Positions 26,858 through 33,931 of a stretch of DNA of 33,931 bases are shown here, in pieces. The notes under the pieces are model-generated. The model was not told the DNA's origin. It saw nothing but the letters and a program-made list of their open reading frames with translations, and did no database searches. Positions within the stretch are counted from its first letter, which is position 1, and the number at the start of each line of letters is the position of its first letter. Both the position numbers and the translations under genes were made by a program. The stretch is from Deltaproteobacteria bacterium (lineage in GTDB: Bacteria > Desulfobacterota > Desulfuromonadia > Geobacterales > Pseudopelobacteraceae): assembly GCA_021850095.1 (NCBI GenBank), contig JAJZRX010000031.1, forward strand, positions 1 through 33,931, in the 5' to 3' direction.

Positions 26858-29800
26858 ATGTCCACCAAAAAGAAACTGGCCCTTATTTGCGGCGGGTCAA
26901 TCGTCGTGCTGCTGTTGCTCTCGATCACCCTGCTCCCCTGGGTTGTCCGCAGCCAGGCCGTCAAGGCCATCCGGGAAGCCACCGGTCGTACGGCGCACAT
27001 CGAACGAATATCCTTCAACCCTTTCACCCTGACGCTTACCGTTGACAAATTCGGGCTTGACGGCCTCCAGGCCGATCCCTTTGTCGCCATAAACCGTTTG
27101 CGTCTGTCACTTGCCAGCGTTTCTATCTTCAAACGGGCCCTGATTGTCGACGAAATCACAGTCGATTCTCCTGCCATCAGCTTTGCCCGCCTGGCTCCGA
27201 ACAGCTACAGCTTCAACGACATCATAGAGCGCCAGAAGAAGCAGCCCAAAAAGGAATCCTCCGGCGAATTCCGCTACTCGCTCAACAACATCAGGATCAC
27301 CAACGGTTCGATCGATTTTGACGACCGGGCCGTGGAGGGGGGAAGAAAGCACTCCCTCAAAAAACTGGAGCTCGGGATACCCTTCATCAGCAACATCCCC
27401 CACCTGGCCGAAACCAAAACCGAACCCAAATTGTCGGCGCTGGTCAACGGCTCCCCCTTCAACTTTGACGGCACGCTGAAACCATTCAGCAGGTCGCGGG
27501 AAACAAGCCTGCAGATCGATCTGAAAGATCTGGATCTGCCCGGTTATGCCGCCTACTCGCCGGTCAAGCTGCCGGTAGAGCTGGTTTCCGGTGCCATGAC
27601 GATCAACAGCCGGGTCAGCTATCTGGTATCGGCCGACAAGAAACCGGAGCTGACGATCAGCGGCCTGCTGCAGCTTGACCGGATTGAGGTCAACCAGCGG
27701 GACGCTAAAGCGCTGCTCAAGCTCCCGTCCCTGAAGGTTAACGCTACCGCTCTTGAAATTTTCAGCAAGCGCTTTGATTTTGATTCGATAATTCTGGAAG
27801 GGGTGCAGATCTTTGCCGAACGGGACAAGAAGGGGGTCTTGAGCTATACCAGGCTCCTGCCTCCGCCGTCGCCGTCGAAAGCGGCTCCAGCCCCGGAAAA
27901 GAGTGCGGGCGACGGCACGGCAAAAACCGCCACGATCACGGCCAAATCGCTGCAGATCAAGGAGGCTGCGCTGCATTTCAGCGATGCGCTTCCCCCGGGC
28001 GGTTTCAAGACCACCCTGTCGGAAATCGATCTGCAGGTTTCAGATTTTTCAACCACGTCCGGCACATCGGCACGCTATGACTTTTCGATGCTGATGGACA
28101 ACCAGGCCACCCTGAATGCCGAAGGCACGTTCTCGCCCGCACCCCTGGCAGCAACGTCCAGCCTGGAATTGAGCGACTTAAGCCTGCAGAAAGGCTGGCC
28201 CTATCTGGCCCAGTTTCTGACCGCACCGGTCAAGGGCAATCTCGACGCCGAGCTGGATCTGTCCTACAGCGGGGACAAAGGTCTGGAGGTCAAGAACGGT
28301 TCAGTGACGCTCAAGGGCATCTCCACCAGCTACGGCAGCAAGGAGGGCTTCGACCTGGCGCTGCTGGAGCTGAAGGGGGCCGGATTCAGCCAGAAAGAGC
28401 AGCGGGCGACAGCGGCCGATCTTCGTTTATCAAAGGGTTCCATCACGCTGTCAAAAGAGAGCGACGGCAGCCTGTCCCTGCTCTCCTTACTGAAAAGCAG
28501 CCAGAAGACCGCCAGCGCAGTTCCCGCCAAAACAGCTGCTCCGCCAAAAACAGCCAAAGCCGCCAAGCCGTTCTCCTGGTCGTTGAAGCGCTTCCAGCTG
28601 GATCGCTTCAACGCTTCTTTTACCGACAAGAGCCGCTCCGAAAGCCCCAAATTCACCCTTTCCGGCACCCAGCTGACCCTGGATGACATAAACGGCCCCA
28701 GATTAACGCCGATCCGGCTGAAGCTGTCCTCCACCTTCAACGGTCAGGCCCCGCTCAAGGCCAGCGGCATACTGACTCCGCTTCCTTTCCGCTACCAGGG
28801 CGGCATCTCGCTGGCCAAATTCCAGATCCGTGATTTCGAGGATTATTTCCCCGAATCTCTCAATGTTTTTGTGGTTGACGGCTCGGTTGACAGCTCGCTG
28901 AAGGTCGATATCGCCCTCAAGGAGGGCAAGCCGGCCGGCAGCTTCCAGGGCAGCTGCGGGGTGCGTTCTTTTCACAGTATCGATGCGCTCAACGAAGAGG
29001 ATCTGCTGAAATGGGAAAGTCTGCAGTTTGACGAGATTCGCGGCAATCTGGAGCCTTTCAGCCTGGCCATCCGCGAAGTCGCCCTCAATGGCGTTTATTC
29101 ACGCATCGTTGTCCGACAGGACGGCACGCTCAATCTGCAGAATCTGGTTGACAAACCGGCGGCTGAAAAGCAGGCACCCCAGGCAGGCGGAACGCCGCAG
29201 GCAGCAACGCAGAAGCCCCCGACTGATGTCAAACCGATCGCCAGCGCAGCTCCGGCAACCGCTCCGGCGGCTGTTCCGCCAGCTGCTTCTCCAGCCAAAA
29301 AAGCGATCACGATCGGCGCGGTGACGGTGCAGGAAGGCACCATCTCCTTTACCGACCGTCACCTGCCCCAGACCTTCAGCAGCACCTTTTACAATCTGGG
29401 CGGACGGGTCAGCGGCCTGTCGTCGGAAGAAACCAAACTGGCCGATGTGGATCTGCGCGGGAATCTCGAGAACCATTCGCCCCTGCAGATCACCGGCCGG
29501 ATCAACCCGCTGCGGGAGGATCTGTTCATCGATCTCAAGTTGTCCTTCAAGGATATCGACCTGTCGCCGGTCACCCCCTATTCCGGCACCTACCTGGGCT
29601 ACACCGTTGAGAAGGGCAAGCTTTTCCTGGATCTGAAATACCTGATCGACAAGAAACAGCTCAGTTCCGAGAACAACGTTTTCATCGACCAGTTCACCTT
29701 CGGCAAAAAAGTGGAAAGCGAGAAAGCCACCAGTCTGCCGGTGCGCCTGGCGGTGGCGCTGCTGAAGGATCGCAAGGGGGAGATCCACCTGGATCTGCCG

Positions 29801-30505
29801 GTCAGCGGACGAACCGACGATCCCCAGTTCAGCATCTGGGGCGTGGTCTGGCAGGTGGTCAAGAATCTGATCACCAAGGCGGTCACCTCGCCATTCGCGC
29901 TGCTTTCCTCCATGATGGGCGGCGGACAGGACTTCAGTTCGATTCCCTTTGATCCCGGCACCAGCAGGCTGACCCCGGCTGAAGAGCAAAAGCTGACTGC
30001 GCTGGCCAAGGCGCTGGCCGACCGGCCCGGCATCAAGGTGGAGATCAAGGGCTATGTCGAGCGGGAAAAAGACGCCGAAGGCTATCGCCGGGAGCAGCTG
30101 AACCATAAAATGCGCAGCGAGAAGTTTCTGCTGCTGGCAAAGGGACGCCAGGTCAAAACGGGCGAAAACGCCGATTCGCTGCAGATTCTTCCGGAAGAAT
30201 CCTCCAGACTGCTGAAAGCGGTTTACAAAAAGGAAAAGTTCCCCAAACCGCGCAACGCAATCGGTCTGGTGAAAGATCTGCCCGATGACGAGATGCGCAA
30301 GCTGATCATAACCAATACGATCGTTGGAGAAACCGAACTGCAGGGACTGGCGCGCGAACGGGCCACAACGGTCATGGATTATCTGGTAAAAAAGGGGGGG
30401 CTGCCGGCCGAGCGGCTGTTCCAGAAGAACGACGACATCCACAAGGCGCCCGAAAAGGAAGGCGCCGCGCGCAGCCGGGTGGAGTTCAATGCGATCGCGC
30501 AATAA
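26858..30505 (+). CDS. DUF748 (AsmA-like) envelope protein
   Basis: A 1215-residue protein anchored by one N-terminal membrane segment (about 8-28), the rest periplasmic. The N-terminus (RTAHIERISFNPFTLTLTVDKFGL) and repeated beta-rich blocks match DUF748, a family related to AsmA/TamB proteins thought to span the periplasm and influence outer-membrane lipid or protein transport. Three Ala/Pro/Lys-rich linkers (about 334-361, 544-571, 766-817) separate the blocks. From about 1026 a C-terminal region (LTPAEEQKLTALAKALADRP to RSRVEFNAI) resembles the OmpA-like tail seen in this family. ATG 26858 has GGAGG four bases upstream; GTG 26837 lies inside an inverted repeat and is less likely. MATE begins 12 bases after its stop. 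Confidence 0.9.
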   Translation: MSTKKKLALICGGSIVVLLLLSITLLPWVVRSQAVKAIREATGRTAHIERISFNPFTLTLTVDKFGLDGLQADPFVAINRLRLSLASVSIFKRALIVDEITVDSPAISFARLAPNSYSFNDIIERQKKQPKKESSGEFRYSLNNIRITNGSIDFDDRAVEGGRKHSLKKLELGIPFISNIPHLAETKTEPKLSALVNGSPFNFDGTLKPFSRSRETSLQIDLKDLDLPGYAAYSPVKLPVELVSGAMTINSRVSYLVSADKKPELTISGLLQLDRIEVNQRDAKALLKLPSLKVNATALEIFSKRFDFDSIILEGVQIFAERDKKGVLSYTRLLPPPSPSKAAPAPEKSAGDGTAKTATITAKSLQIKEAALHFSDALPPGGFKTTLSEIDLQVSDFSTTSGTSARYDFSMLMDNQATLNAEGTFSPAPLAATSSLELSDLSLQKGWPYLAQFLTAPVKGNLDAELDLSYSGDKGLEVKNGSVTLKGISTSYGSKEGFDLALLELKGAGFSQKEQRATAADLRLSKGSITLSKESDGSLSLLSLLKSSQKTASAVPAKTAAPPKTAKAAKPFSWSLKRFQLDRFNASFTDKSRSESPKFTLSGTQLTLDDINGPRLTPIRLKLSSTFNGQAPLKASGILTPLPFRYQGGISLAKFQIRDFEDYFPESLNVFVVDGSVDSSLKVDIALKEGKPAGSFQGSCGVRSFHSIDALNEEDLLKWESLQFDEIRGNLEPFSLAIREVALNGVYSRIVVRQDGTLNLQNLVDKPAAEKQAPQAGGTPQAATQKPPTDVKPIASAAPATAPAAVPPAASPAKKAITIGAVTVQEGTISFTDRHLPQTFSSTFYNLGGRVSGLSSEETKLADVDLRGNLENHSPLQITGRINPLREDLFIDLKLSFKDIDLSPVTPYSGTYLGYTVEKGKLFLDLKYLIDKKQLSSENNVFIDQFTFGKKVESEKATSLPVRLAVALLKDRKGEIHLDLPVSGRTDDPQFSIWGVVWQVVKNLITKAVTSPFALLSSMMGGGQDFSSIPFDPGTSRLTPAEEQKLTALAKALADRPGIKVEIKGYVEREKDAEGYRREQLNHKMRSEKFLLLAKGRQVKTGENADSLQILPEESSRLLKAVYKKEKFPKPRNAIGLVKDLPDDEMRKLIITNTIVGETELQGLARERATTVMDYLVKKGGLPAERLFQKNDDIHKAPEKEGAARSRVEFNAIAQ

Positions 30506-30517
30506 CTGCCTGCCGGA

Positions 30518-31873
30518 ATGAATTCCGACCTGACATCCGCCCCGATTCCGGAGCTTGTGCGACGCTTGGCGATACCGGCCGGAACCGGGTTTTTCTTCAA
30601 CACCATGTTCAACGTTGTGGATACCTGGTACGGCGGCCGCCTTTCCACCACCGCCCTGGCCGCCATGTCGCTCTGCTTTCCGGTCTTTTTCATCATACTT
30701 GCCATCGGCAGCGGCGTTTCCAGCGGCGCCACAACCATGATCGGCAATGCGCTCGGCCGGAAACAGCCCTCCGAAGCCCAGTCCTATGTGCTGCAGTCCC
30801 TGTCATTCGCCCTGCTGCACGCCCTGCTGCTGACGGCCGCCGGACTGGCCGCGGCGCCGGCAATCTTCACCCTGATGGGAGCGCGCGGCGATTACCTGGC
30901 GCAATCATTGAACTATATGAACGTCATCTTCATCGGCTGCCCCTTTTTTCTGCTCAACTTTGTGATGAACGCCATACACAACGCCCACGGCAACACCCGG
31001 GCCTACCGCAACTTTCTGATCAGCGGTTTTGTTCTGAACCTGATCCTGGATCCCTGGTTCATGTACGGCGGCCTGGGACTGCCCCCCTTCGGACTGGCGG
31101 GTGTGGCCCTCTCGACGATCCTGATCCAGTGCCTGGGCAATTTTTACCTGTTCAGCCAGCTTTCAAAAACCAGCGTCATCACCACCTTCCGGCTCAAGGA
31201 ACTGCTGCCGCGCAGGGAGCAGTTCCGGGAACTGTTCAAACAGGGCTTTCCCTCGGCCATGAACATGATGACCGTTTCCATCGGCATTTTCGTGATCACC
31301 TGGTACGTCGGACGCTTCGGCGAGCAGGCCGTGGCCGCCTACGGCATCGGCACCCGCATTGAACAGATCGCCTTGCTGCCGATTATGGGGCTTAACATCT
31401 CAACCCTGGCGCTGACCGCCCAGAACTTCGGAGCCGGCCGCATCGACCGCATCCGTGAAACCCTGCGGGTTTCGCTCCGTTACGGCTTTGTGATCGCCCT
31501 GGCCGGCACGCTGGCGGCGCTGCTGTTCAGGGCAGAGCTGATGCGGGTTTTCAGCTCCGACAGCAAGGTGGTGGCGATCGGATCCGGATTTTTGAGCATC
31601 GAGGCCTTTGTCTTCCCGGCTTATGTGCTTCTGTATATCAGCATCTCCGCCATGCAGGGCATCAAGCTGCCCGGTTTCGGGCTGCTGATCGGACTGTACC
31701 GTCAGATAGCCGGGCCGCTGCTGGTATTTCATCTGCTGTCGGTTGTTCTCGGGCTGGGACTGGCCGGTGTCTGGTGGGGAATCCTGGCGGTAACCTGGTC
31801 GGCCGCCCTGATCGTGGTTGTTTATGTCAGCGCCACCCTGGCGAAACTTGAAAAGGAACAGATCAACGTATGA
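30518..31873 (+). CDS. MATE family efflux transporter
   Basis: A 451-residue inner-membrane antiporter with about 12 hydrophobic segments arranged as two six-helix halves. Visible signatures are VRRLAIPAGTGFFFNTMFNVVDTWYGG at the N-terminus (the first helix with the VDT motif), GNALGRK, and in the second half RELFKQGFPSAMNMM and AAYGIGTRIEQIALLP. The family exports cationic drugs, dyes or metabolites using Na+ or H+; the substrate is unknown. The ribosome site is weak, 12 bases after the DUF748 stop. It overlaps mtaB by four bases (ATGA at 31870-31873), so the two are coupled in translation. Confidence 0.92.
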   Translation: MNSDLTSAPIPELVRRLAIPAGTGFFFNTMFNVVDTWYGGRLSTTALAAMSLCFPVFFIILAIGSGVSSGATTMIGNALGRKQPSEAQSYVLQSLSFALLHALLLTAAGLAAAPAIFTLMGARGDYLAQSLNYMNVIFIGCPFFLLNFVMNAIHNAHGNTRAYRNFLISGFVLNLILDPWFMYGGLGLPPFGLAGVALSTILIQCLGNFYLFSQLSKTSVITTFRLKELLPRREQFRELFKQGFPSAMNMMTVSIGIFVITWYVGRFGEQAVAAYGIGTRIEQIALLPIMGLNISTLALTAQNFGAGRIDRIRETLRVSLRYGFVIALAGTLAALLFRAELMRVFSSDSKVVAIGSGFLSIEAFVFPAYVLLYISISAMQGIKLPGFGLLIGLYRQIAGPLLVFHLLSVVLGLGLAGVWWGILAVTWSAALIVVVYVSATLAKLEKEQINV

Positions 31874-33165
31874 AAAAAGTTGCCGTCACCACCCTGGGGT
31901 GCAAAACCAACCAGTTCGAATCGGCCGCCATGACCGAACAGCTTCTGGCGGCCGGCTACCAGATCGTGCCGTTCGGAGAAAGCGCCGACTTTTATATCAT
32001 CAATTCCTGCAGCGTAACCGCCCGCACCGATGCGGAAACCCGCCGCCTGATCCGGCGCGCCCGCCGCACAAACCCGCTGGCGCGGGTCGTGGCCACCGGC
32101 TGCTATGCCCAGGTGGCGGCTGGGGATCTGGAGCGGATGCCGGAACTGGACGCTGTTCTGGGTAATCGCGAGAAGCAGGAGATTGCCGCTCTGCTGGAAA
32201 CAGATGGCGTGCTGGTTTCGGACGTCGCTCGGAGCGGGGAAGATGAAAGGCTGAAATTGAGCAGCTTTGCCGAACATACCCGCGCCTTTCTGCAGATTCA
32301 AAACGGCTGCAATTCGTTCTGCAGCTACTGCATCGTGCCGTATGCCCGCGGCCGCAGCCGCAGTGTGGGGATTGAAGAGGTGCTGCAGGGGGTGCGCGAG
32401 CTGGCGCTTAACGGCTATAAGGAGGTTGTGCTGACCGGCATCCACCTGGGGGCCTACGGCCTGGATCTGAAACCGGCCGAATCCCTGACCGGGCTGGTCG
32501 GGATGATTGACGGGCAGAAGCTGGTGCCGCGCTTGAGGATCGGCTCGCTCGAGCCCAATGAGGTCAGCGATGAGCTGCTGGAGCTGATGGCCGGCTCGGA
32601 CATGATCTGCCCGCACCTGCACCTGCCGCTGCAAAGCGGCAGCGACTCTGTCCTGAAGCGCATGGGACGGCGCTATACGGCCGGGTTTTTTCGAGAGTTG
32701 ATTGCAAACGTAACCAGCAGGCTGCCGGACGCCTTTATCGGAGCGGATCTGATTGCCGGCTTTCCGGGTGAAAGCGGGGATGAATTCAACCAGACCCGGC
32801 TGTTGCTGGAAGAACTGCCCTTGTCCGACCTGCACGTCTTCCCCTTTTCCAGCCGCCCCGGCACCGTGGCGGCCGGGATGCCGGATCATCTGCCGGCGGG
32901 GGTTATCACGGAAAGGGCCGCCATCCTGCGGAGGATTGCCGAACAGAAAAAGAGGGTCTTTCTGGAGCGTTTTATTGGACGTGAGCTTGAGGTGCTGGTG
33001 CAGGGTCATGATTCGGGGACCGGCCGTTGCCGGGGCTTGTCCCGCAGCTATATCGAAGTCAGTTTCCGGGGATCAGCGGAGCTGCTCAACAGCCGGCAGA
33101 AGATCAGGATTGCGGGGCATGACGGAAAAAGCGCTTCAGGAGAGCTTGTTTTCCGGGGTCTGTGA
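31870..33165 (+). CDS. mtaB: tRNA t6A37 methylthiotransferase MtaB
   Basis: A radical SAM enzyme that inserts a methylthio group at C2 of t6A37 in ANN-decoding tRNAs, giving ms2t6A. 431 residues, normal length. The N-terminal UPF0004 domain holds cluster ligands Cys11 (TLGCKTNQ), Cys47 (NSCSVT) and Cys78 (TGCYAQ). The radical SAM cluster is Cys147-Cys151-Cys154 in CNSFCSYC. A C-terminal TRAM domain begins near 365. TLGCKTNQFE and the NSCSVT form, with RPGTVA later, favour MtaB over MiaB or RimO. Its start overlaps the MATE stop, and its 3' end overlaps the convergent ResB-like gene by 30 bases. Confidence 0.95.
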   Translation: MKKVAVTTLGCKTNQFESAAMTEQLLAAGYQIVPFGESADFYIINSCSVTARTDAETRRLIRRARRTNPLARVVATGCYAQVAAGDLERMPELDAVLGNREKQEIAALLETDGVLVSDVARSGEDERLKLSSFAEHTRAFLQIQNGCNSFCSYCIVPYARGRSRSVGIEEVLQGVRELALNGYKEVVLTGIHLGAYGLDLKPAESLTGLVGMIDGQKLVPRLRIGSLEPNEVSDELLELMAGSDMICPHLHLPLQSGSDSVLKRMGRRYTAGFFRELIANVTSRLPDAFIGADLIAGFPGESGDEFNQTRLLLEELPLSDLHVFPFSSRPGTVAAGMPDHLPAGVITERAAILRRIAEQKKRVFLERFIGRELEVLVQGHDSGTGRCRGLSRSYIEVSFRGSAELLNSRQKIRIAGHDGKSASGELVFRGL

Positions 33166-33855
33166 GCGGAAAACCAGAACCAGGATGTTGCCGGCCACAA
33201 ACAGCAGCGTCCCGGCCAGCGCCATGGGGGCACCCGGTTCGCGATGGACTTCCAGCAGCGCCCGCCGCAGCGGAAATTCCTCGGCCTGCTTGATATAGAC
33301 GCCGTAAGCGCCCGAAAACCAGGGCCGGTTGGGCGAAATGACGTCGCGAACGGCCGGGTTCTGCAGATCGGTCACCAGTTCGCTGCTGAAAGCGACCGGC
33401 ATACCGTTGGGCAGGCTGCTGACCGATATCCCGGCCACTCCGAAACGGGCGCCGTTCGGCAGCGTCACCAGCTGCCCCTCCTGAACCTCGACCTGCAGCA
33501 GTTCCGACCCGATCGCGCTCAGCAGGTGGGCCAGCATAATCAGCAGAAAACCGGCATGCATCAGCTGCGGCGCCAGCACCATCCACCACCCGCCCCTCCC
33601 CCGCCGGCTCCAGAGCGTCTCAACGGAGCAGAGCACCGTATTCACCGCCAGCAGAACCAGCAGCGCCAGGGTCAGCCAGAGCCACCAGGAAACCCCGGCC
33701 GGAACTTCCCGCAGCCAGACCAGAAGCGGCATGGCGTTGATGGCGGCCGCATAGTCTCCGGAAAGCCCGAAGGAACCGGCCGCCATGGCTACGCAGACCA
33801 GGGCCAGCAGAATCAGACAGAGTTCGATTGAAATCAAGAAACGCCACAGTTTCAT
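33136..33855 (-). CDS. Small ResB-like cytochrome c biogenesis protein
   Basis: A 239-residue inner-membrane protein. Three segments near the N-terminus (about 8-28, 57-77, 93-115) and one near the C-terminus (about 212-231) flank a periplasmic beta-rich loop (LQVEVQEGQLV to GAYGVYIKQAEE). MKLWRFLISIELCLILLALV and QLMHAGFLLIMLAH, with two histidines, match the ResB/Ccs1 fold of System II haem-attachment machinery. It is about half the length of a full ResB, as are small homologues seen in Geobacter-like genomes. Its ATG overlaps the stop of the upstream gene (ATGA on the minus strand), and its 3' end overlaps mtaB. Whether it works with a CcsA/ResC partner cannot be judged here; none is in view. 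Confidence 0.8.
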   Translation of the reverse strand: MKLWRFLISIELCLILLALVCVAMAAGSFGLSGDYAAAINAMPLLVWLREVPAGVSWWLWLTLALLVLLAVNTVLCSVETLWSRRGRGGWWMVLAPQLMHAGFLLIMLAHLLSAIGSELLQVEVQEGQLVTLPNGARFGVAGISVSSLPNGMPVAFSSELVTDLQNPAVRDVISPNRPWFSGAYGVYIKQAEEFPLRRALLEVHREPGAPMALAGTLLFVAGNILVLVFRSQTPENKLS

Positions 33856-33931
33856 AGCCGGATCAGATCCTCGTGTTCCTCTTCATGGGGGTTGATATGG
33901 ATCATGACGTCGCCGACGCCCGGATAGCGGG
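33852..33931 (-). CDS. Cation diffusion facilitator (CDF) transporter, C-terminal end only
   Basis: Only the last 26 or so codons are in the window (YPGVGDVMIHINPHEEEHEDL, then IRL and stop). The pattern VxDVMIHINP with a His/Glu-rich tail is that of the cytoplasmic dimerisation domain of CDF zinc/iron efflux proteins, where the histidines bind metal. The stop overlaps the ResB-like start by one base step (ATGA). The call rests on a short stretch and is correspondingly tentative. Confidence 0.55.
   Translation of the reverse strand, partial: RYPGVGDVMIHINPHEEEHEDLIRL

Noticed and set aside
29099..30502. 467-codon minus-strand open frame opposite the DUF748 gene
   Set aside because: Reflects codon bias of the real gene on the other strand; its translation is Gln/Asp/Arg-rich without recognisable motifs.

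Overview
The window looks like chromosomal DNA of a Gram-negative anaerobe of the Desulfuromonadia, probably a Geobacter/Trichlorobacter/Pelobacter-like Geobacterales member. This is inferred from gene content and codon use, not from a database search. The pointers are a single-chain class I (Fe-S) fumarase, abundant PAS-type histidine kinases, a sensor kinase with a periplasmic c-type haem motif, a ResB-type cytochrome c maturation protein, and the run prs-rplY-pth-ychF. Nearly everything is ordinary coding DNA with short gaps. I see no insertion sequence, prophage, CRISPR array, rRNA or tRNA.

Layout. 1-812 (minus) is the N-terminal half of fumarase. 1022-4655 (plus) is a tightly packed unit: agmatine deiminase, N-carbamoylputrescine amidase, a DUF2721 membrane protein and an MFS transporter. 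The first two convert agmatine to putrescine. 4803-12288 (plus) is a signalling island: a substrate-binding-protein-fused PAS/GAF kinase, a multi-pass kinase with a CxxCH haem motif, an Rcp1-like single-domain response regulator, and a REC-PAS-kinase-REC hybrid. The first three genes overlap each other. It is followed by a lipoprotein gene that appears broken by a 1-base frameshift (12375-13258) and a radical SAM/DUF4080 protein.

15287-18578 holds housekeeping genes: PRPP synthetase, ribosomal protein L25, peptidyl-tRNA hydrolase and YchF, closed by a perfect bidirectional hairpin terminator shared with a convergent cold-shock gene. secA and argJ follow (19139-23035) and end in a terminator. 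Then come a secreted beta-lactamase-fold serine hydrolase, a response regulator with a long Ala/Pro-rich tail, a stand-alone trpD, a giant AsmA-like DUF748 protein, a MATE transporter and the tRNA-modifying enzyme MtaB. The right edge (minus) carries a small ResB-like protein and the last codons of a cation-diffusion-facilitator transporter.

The best candidates for something under-described are the signalling island, where two kinases with related catalytic cores but unlike sensor halves (solute-binding and c-haem) are translationally chained to one output-less response regulator, and the REC-disordered-helix protein at 24379-25644, which is built like polarity/scaffold proteins. I found no clear new defence or mobile system.
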